The notes beneath the pieces are model-generated. The model saw only the letters and a list, made by a program, of their open reading frames with translations, did no database searches and had not been told where the DNA came from. Below are positions 55,134 to 64,000 of a stretch of 64,000 nt of DNA, one piece after another. The position numbers and the translations under genes were made by a program. Source of the DNA: Toxorhynchites rutilus septentrionalis (taxonomy: Eukaryota; Arthropoda; Insecta; Diptera; Culicidae); assembly GCF_029784135.1 (NCBI RefSeq), contig NC_073745.1, forward strand, positions 239,540,191 through 239,604,190, in the 5' to 3' direction. Positions within the stretch are counted from its first letter, which is position 1, and each line of letters begins with the position of its first letter.

Positions 55134-56085
55134 ATTAAACCTTTCGAAGAAGAGTTATTGAAAGTTTTTCACAATACCAATGCATTCTAAAGTGACATAA
55201 TATGACATATAATATAAACTGATTTATTTTGTTTATCTTGTTCTTGAACTTATTGGTGATTGGGGTCTTTTAAATTGATCATTCAGTTTTCACAAACCCA
55301 TGCATGGTTTCCGAATTAAAAGTGGCTTCAAATTACAACACATTGTATGCAGGATGGCATTAACGAATTTTCTCGGTAGCAAGAACTGCTTTCTTTGGTT
55401 GATAACTGATGTTGAAAATTGACTGAGGTTACATCTGCATGGTATACGAACATAACTAAGGAGCAACATGATGAGCTATGTATTTCCTGCTGCTCTGTTC
55501 TTATTTTAAAGGACTTTAATCCGAAGGTCATCCGTCCCTGTATTTACTGTTGGTTTTTCAGAACGCTTATAGCTCGTTTATTTCTCGACAGATCGTAGAG
55601 TTCGTCTCCACAACCTCAGTTATTTTTCATTTTTATTTACTTTGTTTGCGGAAACTACAAATCTTACAATTCATTCGTCTCCGAAACACGGAAACAGTTT
55701 AAGGTACGGTAATGTGCTCAATAGTGAAATATATGATAGTGAATGAGCTGATGACCACCTATGCATCCCCTATCACAGCCATCATTTTGATTGTACGATA
55801 TGTGCATACGCCGAAAGATGCCCGGCGTTGAACATTTAATAAGTACAAAGCCTTCGGAAAAAAATCAAGAATCAACTATAAGACAGTGAGAAAAAATTGA
55901 GAAAGTTTGTAAAAAAAACGCAAAAACACAACATCAAAGGTTCTTTTCAGAACCCCCAACATGTCCATAAAGAGTAAACAGTAAACTAATTCATTTTTCA
56001 GGTGGATAGGTAGGTATTCACGTAGGAGAAGAAAATAAAACAATATATTTAAAATATATATTTAGCAAAGGCTGTCCCCTTTGTA
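55134..56085. other. Histone-spacer-like and unassigned intronic DNA
   Basis: 55134-55330 matches 52576-52795, the spacer after the first stem-loop relic. The remainder shows nothing recognisable. Confidence 0.45.
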
Positions 56086-56130
56086 TAGTCCTACGTCACT
56101 CCGGTTATGTCCCCGACATTACCCACCCGT
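56086..56130 (-). repeat. End fragment of the unclassified 1.4-kb family
   Basis: TAGTCCTACGTCAC followed by CCGGTTATGTCC and ACCCACCC, the inverse of the left end of copy 1. It may pair with the end at 51560. Confidence 0.5.
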
Positions 56131-57737
56131 CTTTTTTTTGCTCTATTTTTTATATTTCAAATGCAAACTGTGTTCAATAGATTTTAAGAGCTTTCTAATG
56201 CAAAATTTGCGATGCAGAACTTGTCAATATCTCAACTTCACTCAAAGTTACATTTTTTTATTTTTTTTTGTGAACTATATATATGTATTAACAATGTATT
56301 TTATTGTGATGTTTTTATATAAAAAACAGATTTTGTCGCTTAAGAATCTTATGCGATTATTCAAATAACATGAGACATTTATGCAAACTTTAGTTCTGAT
56401 ACTTATGAGCAATCTTTTCCATCACACCAAAGTGTTGCAATCGCTAAATTTAGTTTTTGTGATTTCTGTTCCACATTCCTATGCATTCAACGACCTGTGC
56501 GTTGTCTTGTGTGGGTGACTACTTTGTTTGATACTGAGTACCGTTATCTATTACTCATAGGAGCACCGTATTGATTCGTGAACAGGTTCACTAGACATCG
56601 AGCTTCGTTTAGGAAAAGCATAAACTGATACTTGGTTGAGTAAAATATAAGATTTGCATGGTTTCTTGCTGTGGTGGCTGAGAGCAGGCAAACGACATCA
56701 AAGAGTTAAAACTGGACTAAACTTTCAGTGAATCAGATATGTCGGATTCCATCGGATCTGGTAGAACGTGAGAAAATGTGCATCTAAATTATTTTCTCCA
56801 CTATCTTATTCGTTCAATCTTTTTTCGTCAAAATGCATTTTGTTTTTACTCTGGAAAAAGCATATATTTTTCAGGTCCCAATAAGCCTACGAAACAACAA
56901 TGATTTGTGCAATTCCAAAGGAAATCGAACTAAAAACGCAGATTTTAAAAACTTGTATTTTTGATTCCAATGAAAGTTTGTATTTCGTTTGGGTTGGAGG
57001 AAATATGAGTTTTCAACAACATTTGGGATTTTTTTGACTCAAGTGTAACTTTTGAAAAGGGCTTATCGATTTTAGTGAGAGAAATCTTTGATAATTTATA
57101 TCTCAAAAACTATGAGTCCTACCGAAATAGTGTCTTAGAAAGAGTTATAGAGTATTGATGTCCAAACGTATAAAAAAATATATATATTGAGGAAGAAAAT
57201 AGTTTTTTTTATTTACCAACAAAACTTTAATTCGCATAATCTAAAATATATGTTTTAAATGTTTTTAAATTTTTTTCACATAAAATAGAAGTAATGTAGA
57301 AAATTTAAAAAACAGGTAAAACTATTCTTGACAAACGTAGAGGAACATCTATTTTTTATGAATTTTCGAAACTTTGAAGTTTTGTATGTTAACAATCATT
57401 TTAGCCACAAATTATGAATCCTGACTCTATTTAAAATAAAAAAGCTCTTTATCAATCTCCTTCTGAATGCAGTCGTTCTCGAGATATTTGAAAACCCGTT
57501 TCAAATTTATTGTCTTGTTTAGATCTAATGCTTATTGAGAGTGTTGAAAGGGTGTAAAATTCAGATCTCGACCAGATCTTACTAATTACTAGTCGAATCC
57601 CAGGGAAACCGTTTTGTTCACACCGGAAGGTGATTAACACCTATCGTGAATAACAAATACAGGAAAATAAATAAAAGAATAAAACAAGGAAAAAACCAAA
57701 GTAATTATTATGAGTACATTCTTTTCTGTCCACGCAG
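56131..57737 (+). other. Large intron, last part
   Basis: AT-rich DNA without recognised elements. It ends in a good acceptor (CTTTTCTGTCCACGCAG at 57721-57737). Confidence 0.5.
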
Positions 57738-57976
57738 GTACGATGATCGCTACATGAACCGTTACGATGACCGACACTATCCGATGTCGATGCGTGGTTC
57801 ATATGACAGTCGGGGGCCAGGCGATCGGATGGGTGGTGGTTACTATGGATCCCCTGATATGGGCATGCGAGGAGGTGTTTATGGCTACCGCGGCAACGGC
57901 TACGATAATCTTGATCCAAATTATGAACAGTACATGATGATGTCACGTGGTGGCTACGGACCAAGCGGTAATCGAG
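57738..57976 (+). CDS. Secreted Gly/Tyr-rich protein, next exon
   Basis: A 239-bp exon; its first G completes the Gly codon begun at 49055-49056. It encodes YDDRYMNRYDDRHYPMSMRG, then Gly/Met/Tyr-rich sequence (GGGYYGSPDMGMRGGVYGY) and NYEQYMMMSRGGYGPSG, ending NR plus one base at the donor CGAG|GTAATC. Loose repeats of YDDR and GGY link it to the neighbouring exons. It sits after an intron with a clear CAG acceptor. Confidence 0.8.
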
Positions 57977-58044
57977 GTAATCAAGATCAAATTTCGATCA
58001 TGACCAGACTTTCATCCCCTCCCCGGTTCGGTTCATATTTCTAG
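57977..58044 (+). other. Short 68-bp intron
   Basis: GTAATC donor and TTTCTAG acceptor. Reading through it would end the protein at the TAG of the acceptor, so splicing is favoured by the continuing YDDR-rich frame downstream. Confidence 0.75.
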
Positions 58045-58178
58045 ATCGTCATTACGGAACATCCGGTGGATACGGTGCTGGTTACGATGATCGCCATCGT
58101 GGTAGCTACGGTGGATACGACAATAAGAACTTCCGGCCGTGGGATGAAACGTACAGGTATTATTATTATTACCCTTAG
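58045..58178 (+). CDS. Secreted Gly/Tyr-rich protein, last exon
   Basis: Encodes DRHYGTSGGYGAGYDDRHRG, then SYGGYDNKNFRPWDETYRYY and a run of five Tyr before a final Pro; stop TAG at 58176-58178. The three exons total 786 nt, exactly 262 codons with the stop, which supports the chosen splice sites. The visible protein is 261 residues, basic-acidic mixed, with Tyr-rich ends that could be cross-linked in an extracellular matrix (inference). Confidence 0.8.
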
Positions 58179-58429
58179 GAGAATGGAGCGCGGATTTAAC
58201 AGAACATGTTTCCCGAGAGCTTCGCTTGGTTTCGCGGATGTTTAATTTTTCGCCAAGGATATGTGTTCTCCATCGCTGGGAGAATATTTCAAATCAGCTT
58301 TTATTGCGATTTCAAGCTTATAACCTGCTTTGTGCATTTTTTTTAGTTCCTTTCGATAGAGTGTGCTTGCTACAAAGCTTTTCTTAATTTTCCTATGTGA
58401 TTAATAGTAGCCTTCTTCCTACAAACGAG

Positions 58430-58435
58430 AATAAA
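58430..58435 (+). terminator. Poly(A) signal of the Gly/Tyr gene
   Basis: AATAAA about 250 bp after the stop; no other hexamer is closer. Confidence 0.55.
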
Positions 58436-60316
58436 GATTGAATGAAAATATGTGTGCTTCGTCTGTCGCCTGAACTTTTCATATGTCTACTGAGGAGGGA
58501 AAAGCCCTTTATGTTCGTTTTATGTCGGCTAGCCTATGCAATCTTGAAAGTATCCTGTGAGCAGAGGAGCTTGATTGTATCTGATAAACTTACATGTCAA
58601 GACTCAAAATATGTTCTTGTTCAGAGTGCCTGAAGGCTTATCTCCATCGTTTACCCACTGTCGAACGGAAGAATGTTATTATGAAGATAGCTCTGCGCTG
58701 GAAGGGCAAGGCGCGTCGCATTCCACTCGCACCTGATTCCAATTACGATCGAAGCATCACCAATCATTCATCAGCAGTAATCCGTTAGTCACAACAAAGG
58801 CTGGATATTCATAGCGATATCCATTAGCATCTACCATTGACACAAAGGAAGAAGCAGCTTTCCCTTGATTGGAGAAAAAATATGCTAGGAGACGGTAAGA
58901 AGCTTCATTGCACATTCAACATTCCGGGAGGAATGTATGTCTACTCATGGAGACATACTCACTCTACACCCCCTTTCACACACCGCCACCCACGTACACG
59001 CATGTGGACACATGCAAATCGATGAACACACCCACACCGGGCTGCCACAGATCCTAACCCATTTATTATGAAAATCTATAAATCACCGAAGCATGTCAAT
59101 TAAAAGCAATTTATTAAGTGGGCGCCTATTATGTCTCGTTGGGAGCCATTCTTAGAAGCGCACACAAACGTAGGCACACATATTAATTTGCGCTTTTCAT
59201 GGCGAGAAGGAATGAGCTCCAAGACTTTGGGGACATTCCTCAGTTATGATCTCTCGAAACAGACGGAGGGCGCATTTCTGTCCTTTCTTTCGGTGTATAT
59301 TTGCCTCTGGTGTTGAATGGGGAGGGTAGACATATTTCGCCTTATTTCACGGCCTGTTGAAATAAGTGTTGTCACTAGAATCAGCACCGTGAAACCGTGA
59401 TATTATGATTTACTGATTCCGTTCAACAAGTATTAAATTATAGTATTATGTTACAGCAGTTATTGGTAAATTTAAATGGTGATATATCGCTGTTTGTTGG
59501 ATGGCCGTTTGGTATGTTTTGATCGCGAGAAAGTCGACAAAGGTCTTGTTTATTGCATTCTTCTACCATCGTAAGGTAAGATTTACGTTGCGTTGAAAAA
59601 ATAGCAATATTTATATTCCCTTATACCGTTTTGTCTCAAATTTCGAACACTTCATTTTTCAATGTGAATTTACTGAACATAAATATTTTAAACAATTGAA
59701 TAATAAAAATTCTGACATTCTTTGTGATTCATTTTAACATCATTCATAGGTATCGATACTGCCTAAAACCTATAATACTAAGCATTTGCAAAAAATGACT
59801 GTCAAAACCAGCGATAAAATGTTTGCGTTAGCAAATTCGTAATTTGACACATTATATCAACTGTTTCGTTGTCGTTGATGATTGGTTGCAAATGTGTACT
59901 TTGCCACATGCTACAAACACTCAAGCCAAATGAAATATTATGCTGATAAACGTGCATCATTACACAAAATCGATTGCATAGTAAACCAAGGTGTGTTTTC
60001 ACCCTCTAGGTTGGGTGTTTTCAAAGAAGTTGTTCTAAATATTTATCCGGATAATTGTACATTTTGATTTAAACTATTACTAAGTTAAAATAAAAATTAA
60101 TTTTTTGTACTTATGCTTGAGTTTTGTCTTCTGAAAAATTGCAGAACTAACAGATTTATGAAACTTTGTTGAAGTTATATAATTTGTATCTCTTAGAGAC
60201 TGCAGAGATATAACTGGGTTTTTTGGATGAGTACATTAAATCTAGATTTTTCCCCTAAGTTCTTCCAAAATTACATTATATCAAGGAAGGTTCAGAACAA
60301 GTATGTTACCAATATA
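58436..60316. other. Unassigned sequence
   Basis: No recognised gene. Short frames at 58442-58788 and 58837-59316 lack known domains. Confidence 0.3.
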
Positions 60317-61194
60317 TTAGGCTATCAAAAAAGTCCTGCGGTATTTCCGCGAGGTGTCGTTGTAAGCGCGTAGTTCTAGTTGTATTCATTGTATCGAGTC
60401 ATACTATAATATTGGATTCACAAAGAAGCTCGATGTATGGGTGCCACACACGTTGACGCAAAAAAACATCTTTGACCGCATCGACGCATGTGAATCGCTG
60501 CTGAATCGCAACAAAATCGACCCGTTTCTGAAGCGGATGGTGACTGGCGATGAAAAGTGGGTCACTTACGACAACGTGAAGCGCAAACGGTCGTGGTCGA
60601 AGCCCGCTGAAGCGGCTCAGACGGTGCCCAAGCCCTCATTAACGGCCAGGAAGGTTCTGCTGTGTGTTTGGTGGGATTGTCAAGGAATAATCTATTATGA
60701 GCTACTTCCCTATGGCCAAACGCTCAATTCGGACCTGTACTGCCAACAACTGGACCGCTTCAAGGTAGCACTCATGAAGAAGAGGCCATCTTTGATAAAC
60801 AGAGGCCGCATTGTCTTCCATCAGGACAACGCCAGGCCACACACTTCTTTGGTGACGCGCCAGAAGCTCCGGGAGCTCGGATGGGAGGTTCTTTTGCATC
60901 CGCCGTATAGTCCGGACCTTGCACCAAGTGACTACCACCAGTTTTTGTCCATGGCGAACGAGCTAGGTAGTCAGAAGTTAGCGACAAAAGAGGCCTGTGA
61001 AAATTGGCTATCCGAGTTTTTTGCCAATAAGGAAGCGAGCTTCAATAACAGGGGTATTATGAAGTTGGCATCTCGTTGGGAACAGGTCATCGAACAAAAC
61101 GGCGCATATTTGACTTAAAACAGATGATTGTAACTAATTTTATGAACAAATGAAAATTCAAAAAAAATACCGCAGGACTTTTTTGACAGCCTAA
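60317..61194 (+). mobile_element. Mariner deletion derivative keeping the catalytic half
   Basis: Left repeat TTAGGCTATCAAAAAAGTCC at 60317 and its near complement ending GACAGCCTAA at 61194, with TA on both sides. The 5' UTR is followed directly by GGATTCACAAAGAAGCTCG, so the DNA-binding part was deleted. A 225-codon frame (60441-61118) carries the catalytic domain. Confidence 0.88.
60414..61118 (+). pseudogene. Mariner transposase, C-terminal catalytic part
   Basis: Begins FTKKLDVWVPHTLTQKNIF and continues uninterrupted to the stop at 61118. The catalytic D,D34D residues are visible: VTGDEKWVTYDN, VFHQDNARPHTS and PYSPDLAPSDYH. The WVPHTL linker and the end EQNGAYLT are typical. About 120-130 N-terminal residues (both helix-turn-helix motifs) are missing compared with the usual 345 or so. 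It could at most make a protein without DNA-binding ability. Confidence 0.85.
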
Positions 61195-61302
61195 TATATA
61201 GTTACAACAAAAATTGAATGGTATTTGCTTTTATTTCAAGAGTTATGGGATGACAACAGTTAGGTGCGCACCTTTGCCCCGCACTTCTCTACAGGTATTT
61301 GG

Positions 61303-61937
61303 GTTTTTCGATCCGCTTCAGAAACGGGTCGATTTTGTTGCGATTCAGCAGCGATTCACATGCGTCGATACGGACAAAGATGTTTTTTTGCGTCAACGTG
61401 TGTGGCACCCATACATCGAGCTTCTTTGTGAATCCAAGCTTCTTCAAATGATTAATAGCGGTTTGATGACTTATCCCCAGCTCTTGGCGGTTGCTACGGC
61501 TGCTACTATGCCGGTCTTTCTCGGCTAATTCAGCGATTTTGTCGCAATTTTCGACGACAGGCCTTCCGGAGCGTGGCACATCTTCGACGACCTCTACACC
61601 AGAACGAAAACGTTGAAACCATCGTTGTGCGGTGGAAATGGAAACTGTATCGGGTCCATAAACTGCACAAATTTTATTGGCAGCTTGAGATGCATTTTTG
61701 CCTTTGTCATAGTAGTACTGTAAAATATGTCGGATTTTCTCTTTATTTTGCTCCATATTTGCGACACTATAACTCACGAACTTAACCAAACAAAACACTG
61801 TCAAGGACTATACTATAGCGCGCACAAAAAACCTTTCCAACAAGCTATAGTATGACTCGATATAATGAATACAACTAGAACTACGCGCTTACAACGACAC
61901 CTCGCGGAAATACCGCAGGACTTTTTTGACAGCCTAA
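61303..61937 (-). mobile_element. Mariner deletion derivative keeping the DNA-binding half
   Basis: The right end at 61937 carries the same terminal repeat and 5' UTR as 60317-60410, in inverse orientation, with TA outside. The 3' half is lost: homology stops at 61303 after LLNRNKIDPFLKR. The break adjoins the 18-bp inverted repeat at 61263. Confidence 0.82.
61316..61756 (-). pseudogene. Mariner transposase, N-terminal DNA-binding part
   Basis: Start chosen at MEQNKEKIRHILQYYYDKG (61756). It has a first helix-turn-helix (NASQAANKI to TAQRWFQRFRSG), the GRP-type linker (RSGRPVVEN), a second helix-turn-helix (RSNRQELGISHQTAINHLKK), then LGFTKKLDVWVPHTLTQKN. The open frame extends to 61289 but the last residues (IEKPKYL) are not mariner. 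No catalytic Asp remains. Confidence 0.82.
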
Positions 61938-62062
61938 TATATTACCTTCGAAACGTAGTACAAGAATTTCTCGAGTTTTGTTTGTAGTTAGGCAAAAAAC
62001 TATTTTAATACAAAATGGCAAATGCATACTTTTGCCCTATAGTGGGGGCAAAGGTGCGCACC

Positions 62063-62566
62063 GTATGAGGCAAAAGTGCGCACTTATTGAATTGTACTTC
62101 TGAGGTAACATGTAACAAAAATAAATGCTTTAGTGGGAGAAGCATAATTACTAGAGTCTGTATGCACGATCCAGTGTGGTGGAGGGGGGTGTTGTATGAT
62201 GTTATATGGGTGGAGATGGGTTGTTTGTTATGTGCGAACATACCACGTGAAAAATTTTTGGGAGGGAGGAGACTGACAATATAAGATATTTGAAAATGTC
62301 CAGCATTTGAAACAAAATTATTTTTATTAACAAACTAGCTGACCCGGCGAACTTCGTCCAACCCACAATTGATATATTTATATATAAAAGAGAGTTTTTC
62401 CCACGTACGTATAACTCATCATCACGGGAGAACGGCTGATCAGATCTACTTCGTCCATATATTTTGTGAGTTTGTCTTTACCCAAATTAGAATGATAGAG
62501 TACTTTGGAAAATATTTGAGATAATTTGAAAAATTCGAGAAATTTGACTATGCATATCTTTATATA
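62063..62566. other. Unassigned; contains a CTAGCTGACCCGGCGAACTT repeat start
   Basis: The motif near 62335-62356 is the same kind of repeat start as at 33943. Downstream AT-rich DNA carries no domain. Confidence 0.4.
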
Positions 62567-63977
62567 CACTCGACAAAAAAATTAGAGGAACAGTGTGCAA
62601 AGTCGGAAATTTTAAGTGATTTTTGACATGCTGTATCTTCGTGAAAAATCAACGCATATCGATGGAAGGTACATCATTTTGAAGCTACAACTTTCAGGTA
62701 TATGAATAAAAGACAGTTTTGAAAACTTCAATAAATTCTGCACAAGGATAATTTGTTACTTTGACGAAAACAAAATTATTTAAATTTTTTGCATTGATTT
62801 AAAAAAATGCCAAAAACAGAATTTTTAACAGTGTTTTACAAAATTCACTGTAGTTGTGCAAATATCACAGTAAGTTCTGATGTTTGCAGGCAAATTATTA
62901 GCCTAAAGTATTCCCTAAACATCTGTGAACGTTTCATATTGATACGTTCAGCCGATTTTTTCTAGCCGATTTTTCAAAGTTTGGAATAAATTAGAGGAGC
63001 ATTCAATCGCAAATCGTACCAGAAGTATAAAATCCTACGCGACTCTCAGAATGAACGATTCGTAACATTCGTATTCATGAGTTTATAGGTGAAGAGTGCG
63101 TGTATGTGTGGAAATGCGTATGAATATGGGTGAGTATCATCATTTCTTACAATTTTTGTACCTGCAAATGCATGAAAACGAAAGTTACGAATCGTTCATT
63201 CTGCGAGTCGCGTAGGATTTTGTACTTCTGATACGATTGCGATCAAATGCTCCTCTAATTTACTCCAAACTTTGAAAAATCGGCTAGAAAAAAACGGCTG
63301 AACGTATCAATATGAAACGTTCACAGATGTTTATGGAATACACTAGGCTAAAAATTTGCCTGCAAACATTAGAACTTACTATGATATTTGCACAACTATA
63401 GTGAATTTTGTAAAATACTATGAAGATCATGTTTTTGGCACTTTTTTTAAATCGATGCAAAAAAAATTAAAATAATTTTTTTTTTCGTCAAAGTAACACA
63501 TCAGCCTTGTGTAGAATTTACTGGAGTTTTTAAAACTGCCTTTCGATTTGCGATGCGATGGTTGCTTATTGAATTATTCCTCATCAAAGACGAAGGGGTG
63601 ATTTTTTATTCAAACTGAAATATCTCGGTGTGGGAAGGTCCTACAGGAACGTTGTTGGAACCAAAAAAAAGCTGATTGATGAGGTTAATTGGATTTGCTG
63701 TTGAGTTGGTTGGCAAAAAATGGGTAAGTCCAGAGTATTCTTGAAAAAATACAGAAAAATCGATTTTTTATTTCTTCCCGATATTGTTGCCCACTACACC
63801 TACACACACCAAGATAAAAATATATACGAAAAATATTCTAATACCTTCAAAAGTTGTAGCTTCAAAATGGTGCGCATTCCATCGATATGCGTTGATTTAT
63901 CACGAAGATACAGCATGTCAAAAATCACTCAAAATTTCCGACTTCGCACTCTGTTCCTCTAATTTTTTTGTCGAGTG
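62567..63977. mobile_element. 1.4-kb fold-back (long inverted repeat) element
   Basis: Starts CACTCGACAAAAAAATTAG and ends in its complement. The left arm (62567-63080, about 510 bp) pairs with the right arm (63171-63977) across a loop of about 90 bp. The right arm contains an extra 290 bp (about 63544-63833) absent from the left. The tip (CACTCGAC..ATTAGAGGAACAG) resembles Tc1-type ends, which is only an inference. No transposase domain is seen. Confidence 0.8.
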
Positions 63978-64000
63978 AAGAAGGATATTTAAAATAGAAA

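Larger units (their letters stand above)
61263..62062. repeat. 18-bp perfect inverted repeat pair bracketing a mariner
   Basis: GGTGCGCACCTTTGCCCC at 61263-61280 and its exact complement at 62045-62062. A second, shorter GTGCGCAC copy lies at about 62077. The enclosed DNA is mainly the minus-strand mariner half. Confidence 0.6.

Noticed and set aside
57977..58044. Read-through of the 68-bp intron as coding
   Set aside because: It would end the protein at once, whereas splicing gives a continuous Gly/Tyr-rich frame with matching phase.

Overview
The window looks like repeat-rich nuclear DNA of an insect, most likely a culicine (Aedes-type) mosquito. This is inferred from the mix seen: tRNA-derived SINEs with a Feilai-like head, I-clade LINEs with an RNase H domain, IS630-Tc1-mariner remnants with a DDETY motif (ITmD37E-like), and AT-rich intergenic DNA. 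There is no bacterial-style gene packing, no operon, no CRISPR array, no rRNA, and no tRNA gene outside the SINE heads. The species is not proven by sequence alone.

Only one gene looks like a normal host gene. It encodes a secreted protein rich in Gly, Tyr, Asp and Arg, on the + strand, with exons 48644-49056, 57738-57976 and 58045-58178. Phases match exactly across the two introns, the stop is at 58176-58178 and a poly(A) signal follows at 58430. The first exon with the initiator Met was not located. Its 8.7-kb intron holds a mariner deletion derivative, two histone H2A pseudogene relics with remains of the histone 3' stem-loop, and an unclassified 1.4-kb repeat.

Most of the rest is transposon sequence, much of it nested. 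Layout: 310-873 interspersed repeat with a SINE relic; 1626-2986 pogo-like remnant containing a MITE; 2994-3853 diverged duplication, one copy carrying a TTA-flanked MITE; 3866-9639 decayed full-size I-clade LINE (element A) with a 12-bp target site duplication (TSD); 9711-10088 IS630-type fragment; 10390-13005 SINEs and a mariner scrap; 16268-17960 mariner fragments, a 141-bp tandem duplication and a 3'-UTR-only copy of the A family; 22095-28106 full-length I-clade LINE (element B) with two intact ORFs, inserted in an IS630-type transposon; 28672-30308 a second SINE family split by a hAT-type element (28885-30076), with a clean SINE copy at 31118-31639; 32285-33280 SINE and MITE; 33943-36075 composite repeat; 36911-38343 the unclassified 1.4-kb family with a minisatellite; 40585-42760 broken CR1-group LINE; 43221-46757 5'-truncated sister of element B with a 14-bp TSD; 60317-61937 two oppositely oriented mariner deletion derivatives that keep complementary halves; 62567-63977 a large fold-back element.

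The clearest points are the intact element B, the tail shared by the second SINE family and the I-clade LINEs (suggesting mobilisation in trans), the empty/filled site pairs that date insertions, the H2A relics inside an intron, and the 1.4-kb fold-back. None is proven to be a new biological system; the unclassified 1.4-kb family is the best candidate for something not yet described.
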